From positions 1-42,954 of the forward strand of contig JAQXZB010000079.1 in the NCBI GenBank assembly GCA_029226975.1: 42,954 bases of DNA. Reading direction: 5' to 3'. The notes under the pieces were generated by a model, which was not told the origin of the DNA, did not search any database, and was given only the letters and a program-made list of their open reading frames with translations. Origin of the DNA: Clostridiales bacterium (GTDB lineage Bacteria > Bacillota > Clostridia > UBA1381). A program made the position numbers and the translations under genes. This document shows, piece by piece, positions 22,722-31,891 of this stretch. Within the stretch, counting starts at the first letter, position 1, and each line of letters begins with the position of its first letter.

Positions 22722-25700
22722 ATGACAGAAAAATTCACAAAACTGCTCTGCGGCGTCCTGTCTGCGGCGATGCTGTTTGGCAGCGCGGCTTCGGTAGGCT
22801 TTGCCGATGCCGATAAAGACGAGGAAGCAGCGGCACAGGAGGAAGCTGCCGAGGTGACTGCACAGGCCACACCGCAGCCTCAGGTGTACAACTGGGAAAA
22901 TGATTCCTATTACACAAAGGCTCTGACCCTTTGCTCCTCACTGGGAATTATCGAGGGAAAGGATGACGGACAGGTTCATCCCGAAGCAGTGGTAACAAGA
23001 GCCGAAATGGCAACCATTGTTTTAAGACTGCTGGCGCAGCAGGCAACGGAAACATACGGCGGAATATTCTCCGATGTGGACGCGTCGCACTGGGCGGCAC
23101 AGACAATTCAGACCGCCTACAACAGCTCAATAATCGACGGCTTTGACGACGGAACCTTTGTTCCCGACGGAGACGTAACGGCAACGCAGGTTGCAAAAAT
23201 GCTTGTATGCGGCGCAAACTACAATGCCGCGGCAACATACAACGGAGGCTGGCCCCAGGGCTATCTCTATGTTGCGGACAATACCATGAAGCTCTTTAAC
23301 GGCTGCTCCATTGCGGATAATAACGCGGGTGCTCAAAGAGGAAATGTAATAAAAATGGCATACAATGCCCTGCTTGCACCCTATAATCAGCCTGTAAGCT
23401 CATCGGGCAGCGATATTACATATTCCGACGCCTACACATGGGCAAAGGTTAAGTTTGACGTTATCGATGCAAAGGGTATGCTTCTTGCAACCCATAACAC
23501 AACCGTAACAACCGGTCAGTCACCGGTTGAGGGCAAGGTTGTCATCGACTGCGACAACACCGCAGAAACCTATGACTGCGCCCTGGAGGATATTGACTAC
23601 CTTGTGGGAAAGAATATTATCTTCTATTATAAGGACACCTTTGCGGACGGAAAGAACGTTATTGCCATGATGGAGAACGTCTCAAAAACGGAAACCGCTG
23701 ATTTGAATATCAACGATATAAAGACGATTGAGGGCTTTGAGGAGAGTAAGGGCACCATCACCATGTCCGGTACGTCAAAGACCTATAAGTGTACCGACGC
23801 ACAGATTATATATAACGGAAAAATTCTTACCGTAAGCGATTACAACCGCTATAAGAGCTCAGATGCAAACCGCTTCGGTACGGATATAAACGATTTCCTG
23901 CTGCCGGAATGCGGAACGATTAAGCTTGTGGATAATGACCAGGATAAGAACTATGATATAGTATATGTAGACAGCTATGAAACCTTTGTTGTCAGCTCGG
24001 CAACGGCTAAAAAGGTTATAGGGACCTGCGGCTACTATGACAGCAACAAAGTAGGTCACACCTATTCGGTGACCCTTGACGTTGAGAATAACAGCGGCGA
24101 CAAGACCATAAAGGTCCTTAAAAAGGATATGGAGGTTAAGCCAAAGAATTTGAGCAAGGATGATGTTGTTTCCTTAAAGAGAAGCGTTGACGATATGGTA
24201 ATCACCATGGAGGTTTCGGGAAGCTCGCTTACGGGAACAATTCAAGCTACGGGAACAAACACGTCAACCGGCGTAATGACCGTAAGAATTGCGGGCGAGG
24301 ACTATGACGTTGCGGCGGTTGCATATGACGATTGCTCGTCCGGAATAGAGGGCACATTCTGGTTTGACAGCTTTGACAGAATAGGTCTTGTTTCATCAAG
24401 CAGTTCGGGTCTTTCCGGCTCGGAGAAGTACGGCTGGATAATGAAAGCCTATGAGGACGGTGCGGCAGACGGCGTACAGCTCCAGCTCTTTACCCAAGAC
24501 GGCACAGCAACAACCTATTCGCTTGCTTCAACGGTAAGATACTGGGCACCGGGCGAGTCAGCAGTTTCATCGCTTACAACAAACAGCGAGGTCGGCGCAG
24601 ACATAATGAAGAGAATAAATAACGGAAGCTTTGAAACCGATTCAAAGGCAAGCTTCCAGATAAGACTTGTTAAATTTAGCGCCAACTCCAAAAACGAGAT
24701 AACTCAGCTTTACTGCGCGACCGAAACAACAGATACAAACGCAATGCTTATTTCCACTACAAACTTCAGAGATACGGCAGCCTCCGGCTCGCTTTTGGGC
24801 GGCTATTATGTGGTTGACGGAGTTGTAAAGCTTGTAGTTCCCGGCATAACCGCGGCGGGCGATGCTTCGGAATTTTCCAAGGCTTCAAACTACTCGGCAT
24901 CAACCGTAACCGCTACTGATTACCTGAAAAATACAGAGGGTGTAAGCCGCGATTTCATACTGGGTCAGTTTGATAAAAACTCAAAGGCAAACGTGCTTGT
25001 TGAATTTGTAACACCGGCATCGTCGACTGCGTATATTACAGATTACGGTACGGCAAACAACAACCCCTGCTTTATAGTTGACAGAATAGGCAGAGCCATA
25101 GACGCCGACGGCGAGGACGTTTATACGGTTACAGGCTATTCGGGCGGCGCAGAGGTGACATATACCACAACCCAGAACACTCTTGTGGCAAGAGTAAACA
25201 GCGCAGGTCCCGTAAAGGATAAGAACACCTACAACACCGATTCGTCATGGGGCTGGAGTGCAATCGGAGGAGCGGTAAATGCCGCTTACGGCACAAGCTT
25301 CCAGGATTATGTAAAGAAGGGCGACATCTACGGAGTACAGACCTCCGGCGGCGGCGCAACAGTGCTTATCAAGATGGCGGACGCTAAGGAACTGTATAAG
25401 ATGTATGTTGAAGAAGATGAGGCGGCATATCAGTGGATAGGCTCGGCGGCATTCTCGGATACAAGAGATGATGTGGCAGTTCTGCCGGTAACAAACGCAG
25501 AGCTTACCGCATTGGGCGGTCTGCTTGTGGCGGCAAGCGACTCCGCTTCGAGATCGGTTTCGTTCTCATCGGACAGATACCTTGATGTTGTAGAATACAA
25601 TATCACTACGGGAGAAATAAGCTACAACGAGGATGATTACACAATTTCGGATGTAGGTATATTTAAGAGTGAAACAAAGACCGGAGATATTGCATTTATA

Positions 25701-25754
25701 AGACATTTCAAGGGCAATCTTCAGGATGTAATGCTTATCAGATTTACGGACTGA
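22722..25754 (+). CDS. S-layer protein with N-terminal SLH repeats
   Basis: 1,010 aa from ATG 22722 with GGAGGG at 22709-22714. A signal peptide (LLCGVLSAAMLFGSAASVGFADA) is followed by an acidic Ala/Glu-rich linker. SLH repeats follow at about 55-105 (LGIIEGKDDGQVHPEAVVTRAEMA) and 111-168 (FSDVDASHWAAQTIQTAY), with a divergent third at about 172-220. The remaining about 780 residues are rich in Asp, Ser, Thr and Gly, low in Cys, and predicted beta-rich, with no family I recognise. N-terminal SLH repeats plus a long unknown body are typical of S-layer or other abundant surface proteins; being the main S-layer subunit is possible, not shown. A strong hairpin separates it from the next SLH gene. 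Confidence 0.85.
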   Translation: MTEKFTKLLCGVLSAAMLFGSAASVGFADADKDEEAAAQEEAAEVTAQATPQPQVYNWENDSYYTKALTLCSSLGIIEGKDDGQVHPEAVVTRAEMATIVLRLLAQQATETYGGIFSDVDASHWAAQTIQTAYNSSIIDGFDDGTFVPDGDVTATQVAKMLVCGANYNAAATYNGGWPQGYLYVADNTMKLFNGCSIADNNAGAQRGNVIKMAYNALLAPYNQPVSSSGSDITYSDAYTWAKVKFDVIDAKGMLLATHNTTVTTGQSPVEGKVVIDCDNTAETYDCALEDIDYLVGKNIIFYYKDTFADGKNVIAMMENVSKTETADLNINDIKTIEGFEESKGTITMSGTSKTYKCTDAQIIYNGKILTVSDYNRYKSSDANRFGTDINDFLLPECGTIKLVDNDQDKNYDIVYVDSYETFVVSSATAKKVIGTCGYYDSNKVGHTYSVTLDVENNSGDKTIKVLKKDMEVKPKNLSKDDVVSLKRSVDDMVITMEVSGSSLTGTIQATGTNTSTGVMTVRIAGEDYDVAAVAYDDCSSGIEGTFWFDSFDRIGLVSSSSSGLSGSEKYGWIMKAYEDGAADGVQLQLFTQDGTATTYSLASTVRYWAPGESAVSSLTTNSEVGADIMKRINNGSFETDSKASFQIRLVKFSANSKNEITQLYCATETTDTNAMLISTTNFRDTAASGSLLGGYYVVDGVVKLVVPGITAAGDASEFSKASNYSASTVTATDYLKNTEGVSRDFILGQFDKNSKANVLVEFVTPASSTAYITDYGTANNNPCFIVDRIGRAIDADGEDVYTVTGYSGGAEVTYTTTQNTLVARVNSAGPVKDKNTYNTDSSWGWSAIGGAVNAAYGTSFQDYVKKGDIYGVQTSGGGATVLIKMADAKELYKMYVEEDEAAYQWIGSAAFSDTRDDVAVLPVTNAELTALGGLLVAASDSASRSVSFSSDRYLDVVEYNITTGEISYNEDDYTISDVGIFKSETKTGDIAFIRHFKGNLQDVMLIRFTD

Positions 25755-25773
25755 TAATTTAAGTATAGAGAAA

Positions 25774-25800
25774 CGCAAAGCCGCCTTATGCGGCTTTGCG
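25774..25800 (+). promoter_or_regulatory. Perfect hairpin between two SLH genes
   Basis: CGCAAAGCCGC (25774-25784) and GCGGCTTTGCG (25790-25800) form an 11-bp GC-rich stem with a 5-nt loop. No T-run follows on the plus strand; a purine-rich stretch leads straight into the next ribosome binding site (GGGAGGA). It may stabilise the upstream mRNA or reduce read-through. Confidence 0.6.
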
Positions 25801-25821
25801 GAAAAAAAGGGAGGAAATAAT

Positions 25822-28800
25822 ATGCCAAACAAAGGCTATAAAAAGCTGCTTGCGCTGTTGTGCGCGGCGGCAATGTCCGTTTCGATACTGCCCTGTGCGG
25901 CGTTTGCCGATACGGTTGAAATCGAAACGGCTGACGATGTGCTTTATTCCGCAACAGAGGTTATAAGCGAGGATTTTGACAGCGCGGTTGACAGTTATTG
26001 GACAACACAAAACAGCACCGGCAATCTTAGTGCCGTAGCGGTTGTGGATAATTACCTTAAAGTAACTTCGCACAATAACGGTGCAAGAAGCGGCTATATA
26101 ACCCTCGGAAGCAATACCGGTGCGGCTAAAACCGTAGAAGTTAAGTTTGACGTTAAGGCAGTTAACTGGAACAGAGCGTCAACAGATGATAATCCGCATG
26201 GAGTTGCCATAGGCGACAAGTCGGGAAAGGCTATATTTACGCTGCTGTTCCCCAATGCAAGAGATGCGGCAAGAAACGTAACCTTAAACGGTACGGCTCT
26301 TAATAATGTGGTACAGCAGTACAGAACTGACGGAGCGTGGTATACGGTTGACGCGATACTTGATTTTGAAAGTCAAAGCTTCTCATATAATATTTACGCT
26401 CAGGGCAGCGAAAGCACCGCTCTTGAAAGCGGCACCGGCACTATGCAGTCCCAGGCGACTGAGGTGGGTACCGTATGCTTCTATACAAACAGAACAAACT
26501 CTGCTGCGGACTATGTTGCCATAGATAATTTCTATATTGCGGAAATTGATATTCCGGTAATCACACCGGCAAGCGACCTTGAGCTTTTTGCCGGCGATGT
26601 AAAGCCCATTGCAACGGTAACAAATACTGATGACCTTGATATCAGCGTGGATATTGAGGGCAGTGACTTTGAGCTTTATTCGGTAGAGAACGGAGTGGTG
26701 TATGTAAAGGCTGTCCAAAACGGTACCGGCGGACAGACAACCGTTAAAATAACGGCATACGGCGATGTCAAGGTGGAAAAGGACATTGTTCTTACCTATG
26801 CAACCGATGAAACTCTTGTAGCATCGGCAAAGGCGGCTCTTGATATTGCCAAGGACAACGAAAATGTCACCGTAAACGGCGACGCTTATGATGTGGTAGG
26901 CAATTTTGAGCTTCCCGAATCGATAAATTCCGCTCAAATAACCTGGTCTGCAACGGTTGACGGAGAGGTAAACGAAAATATCATAAAGATAGACGGCAAT
27001 AAGGTTATTGTGGGAATTATAGACGGGGATCCGGAGGTTGTTTTAAAAGCCTTGATTACAAAGGGTGAGGCTTCGGATACAAGGGAATTTAAGCTTAATC
27101 TTCCCACAGTGGCTCAAAAGCTTGAAGCAATGGTAAATGCCATTGAATTATCGGGCGCGGACGTTGTTAAAAACGATGACGGCACATATAATGTTAAGGG
27201 TGAGTTTACGGTACCCGTATCAGACCCGGAGGTGCCGCAGGTAAGCTATTTGTGGTCGACAACGGACGCGGATAAGCTTTCGGTAAGCGGCGAAAAGGTA
27301 TCTCCGCTCTCCTACGGCGGTGCAAGCGTAACCTTAAAGGTAACGGGAAGCTATGAGGGGACGGAAGCGTCGGCAGAGGCTGAATTTACGCTTATTCTTG
27401 ACAGAACAACCGTATATTATGACGAGGACTTTGAGGACTGGAGCGCCGCAACCATCGTTTATAACGATCACAGCTCCGACCAGACAAAGACCATAGGTGA
27501 CTGGACCTTTGTTGCTCCTGCCCGTACAAACGGTGGTAATGATAAAATCAGCATTGCCGAAAACGCTTCATCAAAGATGCTCAATATGTCTACGGAGTTC
27601 GTGCAGATATATGCAAAGCTTGACAAGGCGCCGGAGTCGGATGCAATTAAGGAAAATATGGTTATGAAGGCACGTATGCAGTTCAGCGCAGAGGGTACAT
27701 ACCTTATCGTAAGCGACGGCACAACCTCGAGGGGCGTAAGCTATATTGAGTTCTCGGCATCGGAATTCGGACTTGAAAAAAATGTCCTATACAATGTGGA
27801 GCTTGCGCTTAACGGTTCCTCAGCTGTAATTGTTATATATGTTGACAAGGACGGCAACGGCGAGTATAACACAGGCGATACGCTTGTTTACTTCAATCCG
27901 GAGTATAAGACCGCATTAAAGACAATATCAAGAATTGAGCCGAATATTCACAGAGATAACGGCGCGGCTTCAAACACATATCTTGATAATCTGTATCTTG
28001 CGGACACAACATATACATTAAGCCCGGAGATTGCGGCTCAGGCGGCAATAAACGATATAAACATTCCGGCAAACAATAAAAACGCGGTAACAGCTTCGGA
28101 AGAAGATGATGCGTTTACGGCGTATAATAACTTTACACTGCCCACAAGCGCATACGGCATTGACATTGCCTGGACCTCGGATAACGAGCATATCGTAATA
28201 AACGGTGCCACAGCAGTGGTTAAGCCGGAAGCCGGCTACAGCGGACCGGTAACGCTTACCGCCACCGCGTCATACGGCGAGGGAAAGGCTATAAGCAAGA
28301 ATTACAAGGTAACGCTCCATGACCCCGATGAGGAGCTTAAGGCGGCAGAGGTTACAAAGCTTAATCTTTTGGATTATGCAAAGACCGGCAGTGTATCAAT
28401 AGACCTTACAGATGCCGAGACGCCCGTTATGTATGATTTGTCACTTCCCAAGGGCAGCGGCAACATAGAAATGTCATGGACGTCCTCCGATGCGAATGTA
28501 TACAGTATTTCCGCGGACGGAACGAGCGCGTCGATAATGCTTTCGGATAAGGATGCAAAGACGGTTACCCTTAAAAATACGGTGTCCTATGTAAAGGACG
28601 GTCAGGTTATTGCCTCCAAGGTATACGAGTATCCCATAACCGTTCAGTTCAATCCGGAAGCCGCCGAAGCAAAGGCAAAGGCTGCGGCTGAGGAAATGGC
28701 AAGGCTTCAGAACGAAAAGGATGAGAACAGCACCGCAACGGCTGATGATTATATAGGAGAGCTTATGAAAAATCTTCTGTATAAATATCAGGTTCGCTTC

Positions 28801-29736
28801 GATGCGGAATATGCGGGGAATTTCTCGAAAATACCTGCAACTGTTCCGACCTCGACAACATATTTTGATATAACCCAGACCGGAAACTTCGGCTCGAGTA
28901 TTGCATACAGCTCAAGCAGCACTGCGCTTAAGATTTCGGCTTCAAGCTCAAGGGTGAATGTAACTCATCCTTCAAGTACGGTAAGTGCAGCCCTGACAGC
29001 TACGATTTCGGCTGCTACCGCAGAAGCACAAACAAAGTCCTTTACCGTAAGCGTAGCAGGTACGGGCAGTACCGGCGGCAGTGTCGGAGGAGGAAACTCC
29101 GGCAGCAACAATACCACCACTGTTCCGGGAACGGCGTCAACTCCGACTCCGCCCCAAAAGCCCCAGCCCGTTGACCCCAACAACGCCTTTGACGACATAG
29201 ACGGGGTAAGAGATTGGGCAGGCGACGCTATAGCAAGGCTTTATAAGGCGGGTATCATATCCGGCAAGGCGGACAGAGTATTTGAGCCTTATGCGGCGGT
29301 TACAAGAGCCGAGTTTGTAAAGATGGTTGTGGGAACAATCGGAATTAACAGCTCAATTGTAAGCGAAAACCGCAGCTTTACGGACCTTCCGGCAAATCAC
29401 TGGGCATTTGAATATGTTCAGATTGCGGTTGCGGCAGGTATCATAAACGGCTATGATAACGATACTTTCGGCACAAACGATAATATAACAAGACAGGATA
29501 TGGCTGTAATAGTAAAGAGAGCCGCGGATTACGCGCAGATTAACCTGCCCGAAGTAAACGAACAGCTCAGCTTTACGGACAGTGCAAGCATAAGCGAATA
29601 CGCGTCAGACGCGGTATCCGCACTGCAAAGAGCGAATATCATAAACGGCGGCGACAACGGTTCCTTTGACCCGTTCGGAGCGGCAAACAGAGCTCAGGCG
29701 GCAAAGGTGCTTGCGGCGGATGTATTCTGGAACTGA
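25822..29736 (+). CDS. SLH-anchored multidomain surface protein with Ig-like domains
   Basis: 1,304 aa. After a signal peptide (LLALLCAAAMSVSILPCAAFA) a jelly-roll-like domain covers about 45-240 (EDFDSAVDSYWTTQN to YVAIDNFYIAEID), the pattern of carbohydrate-binding/LamG-like folds; a second comes at about 529-735 (YYDEDFEDWSAATIV to NTYLDNLYLADT). Between and after lie about four 'atrophied' bacterial Ig domains (about 330-428, 429-527, 736-838, 843-950), each with an ITWSA/IAWTSD-type strand. A Ser/Gly/Thr/Pro linker leads to three SLH repeats (about 1118-1304) ending in VFWN. No catalytic motif is seen. Binding of a polysaccharide at the cell surface is the likeliest job. Confidence 0.87.
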   Translation: MPNKGYKKLLALLCAAAMSVSILPCAAFADTVEIETADDVLYSATEVISEDFDSAVDSYWTTQNSTGNLSAVAVVDNYLKVTSHNNGARSGYITLGSNTGAAKTVEVKFDVKAVNWNRASTDDNPHGVAIGDKSGKAIFTLLFPNARDAARNVTLNGTALNNVVQQYRTDGAWYTVDAILDFESQSFSYNIYAQGSESTALESGTGTMQSQATEVGTVCFYTNRTNSAADYVAIDNFYIAEIDIPVITPASDLELFAGDVKPIATVTNTDDLDISVDIEGSDFELYSVENGVVYVKAVQNGTGGQTTVKITAYGDVKVEKDIVLTYATDETLVASAKAALDIAKDNENVTVNGDAYDVVGNFELPESINSAQITWSATVDGEVNENIIKIDGNKVIVGIIDGDPEVVLKALITKGEASDTREFKLNLPTVAQKLEAMVNAIELSGADVVKNDDGTYNVKGEFTVPVSDPEVPQVSYLWSTTDADKLSVSGEKVSPLSYGGASVTLKVTGSYEGTEASAEAEFTLILDRTTVYYDEDFEDWSAATIVYNDHSSDQTKTIGDWTFVAPARTNGGNDKISIAENASSKMLNMSTEFVQIYAKLDKAPESDAIKENMVMKARMQFSAEGTYLIVSDGTTSRGVSYIEFSASEFGLEKNVLYNVELALNGSSAVIVIYVDKDGNGEYNTGDTLVYFNPEYKTALKTISRIEPNIHRDNGAASNTYLDNLYLADTTYTLSPEIAAQAAINDINIPANNKNAVTASEEDDAFTAYNNFTLPTSAYGIDIAWTSDNEHIVINGATAVVKPEAGYSGPVTLTATASYGEGKAISKNYKVTLHDPDEELKAAEVTKLNLLDYAKTGSVSIDLTDAETPVMYDLSLPKGSGNIEMSWTSSDANVYSISADGTSASIMLSDKDAKTVTLKNTVSYVKDGQVIASKVYEYPITVQFNPEAAEAKAKAAAEEMARLQNEKDENSTATADDYIGELMKNLLYKYQVRFDAEYAGNFSKIPATVPTSTTYFDITQTGNFGSSIAYSSSSTALKISASSSRVNVTHPSSTVSAALTATISAATAEAQTKSFTVSVAGTGSTGGSVGGGNSGSNNTTTVPGTASTPTPPQKPQPVDPNNAFDDIDGVRDWAGDAIARLYKAGIISGKADRVFEPYAAVTRAEFVKMVVGTIGINSSIVSENRSFTDLPANHWAFEYVQIAVAAGIINGYDNDTFGTNDNITRQDMAVIVKRAADYAQINLPEVNEQLSFTDSASISEYASDAVSALQRANIINGGDNGSFDPFGAANRAQAAKVLAADVFWN

Positions 29737-29742
29737 TTTAAC

Positions 29743-29775
29743 ACAGAGCGCTTCGGCGCTCTGTTATTTTTTTTT
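29743..29775 (+). terminator. Intrinsic terminator with TTCG loop
   Basis: ACAGAGCGC (29743-29751), loop TTCG, GCGCTCTGT (29756-29764), then a long T-run: a textbook terminator for the SLH gene. Confidence 0.93.
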
Positions 29776-29794
29776 AAAATATGCACAATCTATA

Positions 29795-29823
29795 TTGACA
29801 AACATAATATATAGTGTTATAAT
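29795..29823 (+). promoter_or_regulatory. Promoter of the P1B ATPase gene
   Basis: TTGACA (29795-29800), 17-nt spacer, TATAAT (29818-29823) with a TGN extension of the -10. Transcription should begin near 29830, inside the dyad that follows. Confidence 0.85.
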
Positions 29824-29827
29824 GAAC

Positions 29828-29847
29828 ATATGAACAGATATTCATAT
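29828..29847 (+). promoter_or_regulatory. ArsR/SmtB-type metal operator
   Basis: A perfect 7-bp dyad ATATGAA-N6-TTCATAT, containing TGAACA and TATTCA, matches from memory the 12-2-12 operator form of metal-sensing SmtB/ZiaR/CadC repressors. It starts 4 nt after the -10 box and covers the likely transcription start, so a bound repressor would block transcription until metal releases it. No ArsR-family gene lies in the window. Confidence 0.7.
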
Positions 29848-29874
29848 TAAAAGAACGAAAGGATGGTTGTTTTT

Positions 29875-31761
29875 ATGTCAGAGATTTTAAAGGAAAAGGA
29901 CGGTTGCTGCTGTTGTGAACAGGAGCATGGCTGCTGTTGTGAGCATGAGGGAAATGTGAAAATAAAGCTGATAAGGCTTATTTGCGGCGGGGTTTTGTTT
30001 GCCGCCGGGCTGTTTTTGCCGGAGAAAATCTCAATATGGGTATTTTTGGCTGATTATCTGCTGGTGGGATACGATGTTTTGCTTGCATCGATTAAAAATA
30101 TCGGCAGGGGGAGAATTTTTGATGAAAATCTGCTTATGTCGGCGGCAAGCATAGGTGCGTTTTTAATAGGCGAGCATCCCGAAGCGGCGGCGGTAATGCT
30201 GTTTTATCAAGTCGGAGAAATGCTTCAGGACAGAGCGGTGGAAAAGAGCCGCGGCTCAATTGCGGAGCTTATGGATATTCGACCGGATTATGCCAATATC
30301 GATGAAAACGGGAGCATAAGGCGGGTTGCGCCGGAGGAGGTAGTACCCGGCGAGGTTATAGTTGTAAATCCGGGAGAGAGAATACCTCTTGACGGAAAGG
30401 TGATAAAGGGAGAGTCCTTTGCCGACTGCAGCGCTCTTACGGGGGAAAGCGTTCCGGTGCGCATCGGCGAGGGAAGCGAGGTTTTAAGCGGGGCGATAAA
30501 CACCGCTTCTCCGGTTTGGATAAGGGTTGGCTGCGAATATTCAAAGAGCACTGTTGCGAGAATTTTGGAGCTTACCGAAAACGCACAGGAGCGAAAGGCA
30601 AAAACTGAGCGTTTTATAACTGTTTTTGCAAAATACTACACGCCGATTGTAGTATTCGGCGCATTGCTTTTGATGCTCATACCCTCGATAATAACCGGAG
30701 AATGGAGCAAGTGGATTTACAGAGGACTGGTATTTTTGGCGGTTTCCTGTCCCTGTGCCTTGGTTATTTCCGTACCTTTGGGATTTTTTGCCGGTATAGG
30801 CGGAGCGTCAAGGCGGGGAATACTTATAAAGGGCGGCAGCTATATAGAACGGCTTGCCAATCTGGAATACATGGTATTTGACAAGACCGGAACACTTACC
30901 GAGGGCAGATTTGAGATAATCAATATTGACACCAAGCTTGACAAGGATGAGTTTTTGCGCATATGCGCCATGGGCGAGTATTATTCCTCGCACCCGATAG
31001 CCGCTTCAATAAAGGAATATTTCGGCGGCGAGCTTGACCCGTCTTGTATAAGCGGCTTTATGGAAACTGCCGGAGAGGGAGTGTGCGCGGAGGTTGACGG
31101 CAAAAAGGTGGCAATGGGCAGCAGGAGACTTGTTCCGGGTGCGCCGAAGTTAAAAAGCACAGCAACGGTTATATATGTAAGCATTGACGGAGAATACTGC
31201 GGTTATATCGAAATAGGAGACAAAATTAAAGACGATGCGAAGGAAGCCGTTTCAGCGTTGAGAAAAATGGGTATTCACACCGCTATGATTTCCGGCGACC
31301 GCAAAAGCGCGGCAGAGGAGGTCGGCAGAGAGCTGGGCATAGAAGCGGTATATTCGCAAATGCTTCCCAGGGATAAGGTTACACGAATGGAGGAAATAAT
31401 AAAAAGCCGTTCGCCGAAAAAATACGCCGCCTACAGCGGTGACGGCATAAATGACGCGCCGGTGCTTGCAATTGCGGATGTGGGAATTTCAATGGGGGCG
31501 GTAGGCTCCGACAGCGCGGTAGAAGCGTCGGACATAGTGCTGATGCATGACGAGCCGTCCGCGATTATAACTGCAATAAGGCTTGCGAAAAAGACCATGC
31601 GAATTGTAAAGGAAAACGTTGTATTTGCCTTAGGAGTAAAGGCTCTGATAATGCTTTTGAGCATATTCGGAATTGCAAACATATGGATGGCAATTTTCGG
31701 AGATGTGGGGGTTGCACTCATTGCAATAGCCAATTCCCTGCGGGCGGGAAAGATAAAGTGA
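29875..31761 (+). CDS. cadA: Heavy-metal P1B-type ATPase (Cd/Zn/Pb exporter)
   Basis: 628 aa from ATG 29875; an ATG at 29863 overlaps the GAAAGGA site. The family order is complete: actuator motif ALTGES, the metal-binding C292-P-C294 in a membrane helix (SCPCALVIS), phosphorylated D336 (DKTGTLT), the SHPIA motif and the GDGINDAP hinge. CPC with these motifs points to the Zn/Cd/Pb group. There is no ferredoxin-like CXXC metal-binding domain; residues 11-22 are instead a Cys/His/Glu-rich tail (CCCCEQEHGCCC). It should pump divalent metals out across the membrane using ATP. The upstream operator suggests metal-inducible expression. The symbol is by likeness; zntA would fit as well. Confidence 0.9.
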   Translation: MSEILKEKDGCCCCEQEHGCCCEHEGNVKIKLIRLICGGVLFAAGLFLPEKISIWVFLADYLLVGYDVLLASIKNIGRGRIFDENLLMSAASIGAFLIGEHPEAAAVMLFYQVGEMLQDRAVEKSRGSIAELMDIRPDYANIDENGSIRRVAPEEVVPGEVIVVNPGERIPLDGKVIKGESFADCSALTGESVPVRIGEGSEVLSGAINTASPVWIRVGCEYSKSTVARILELTENAQERKAKTERFITVFAKYYTPIVVFGALLLMLIPSIITGEWSKWIYRGLVFLAVSCPCALVISVPLGFFAGIGGASRRGILIKGGSYIERLANLEYMVFDKTGTLTEGRFEIINIDTKLDKDEFLRICAMGEYYSSHPIAASIKEYFGGELDPSCISGFMETAGEGVCAEVDGKKVAMGSRRLVPGAPKLKSTATVIYVSIDGEYCGYIEIGDKIKDDAKEAVSALRKMGIHTAMISGDRKSAAEEVGRELGIEAVYSQMLPRDKVTRMEEIIKSRSPKKYAAYSGDGINDAPVLAIADVGISMGAVGSDSAVEASDIVLMHDEPSAIITAIRLAKKTMRIVKENVVFALGVKALIMLLSIFGIANIWMAIFGDVGVALIAIANSLRAGKIK

Positions 31762-31776
31762 TAAAAAGGTTTTATA

Positions 31777-31806
31777 AAAACGGCACGGAAATTCTGTGCC
31801 GTTTTA
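31777..31806 (+). terminator. Intrinsic terminator of the P1B ATPase gene
   Basis: AAAACGGCACGGA (31777-31789) pairs with TCTGTGCCGTTTT (31793-31805), 13 pairs with one G-T, ending in a T-run. Confidence 0.85.
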
Positions 31807-31817
31807 AAAATGAATTA

Positions 31818-31846
31818 TTGACAAATAGGCAAAAGCATAGTATAAT
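31818..31846 (+). promoter_or_regulatory. Promoter of the higBA-type operon
   Basis: TTGACA (31818-31823), 17-nt spacer, TATAAT (31841-31846), both perfect. Confidence 0.85.
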
Positions 31847-31848
31847 AT

Positions 31849-31872
31849 AAATACAACAAAAAAGTTGTATTT
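31849..31872 (+). promoter_or_regulatory. Operator dyad of the toxin-antitoxin operon
   Basis: A perfect 9-bp dyad AAATACAAC-N6-GTTGTATTT begins 2 nt after the -10 box and spans the expected transcription start. Antitoxins of this type usually repress their own operon, so HigA dimers are the likely ligand (inference). Confidence 0.7.
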
Positions 31873-31891
31873 ACGGCAGAGGATATGAGAA

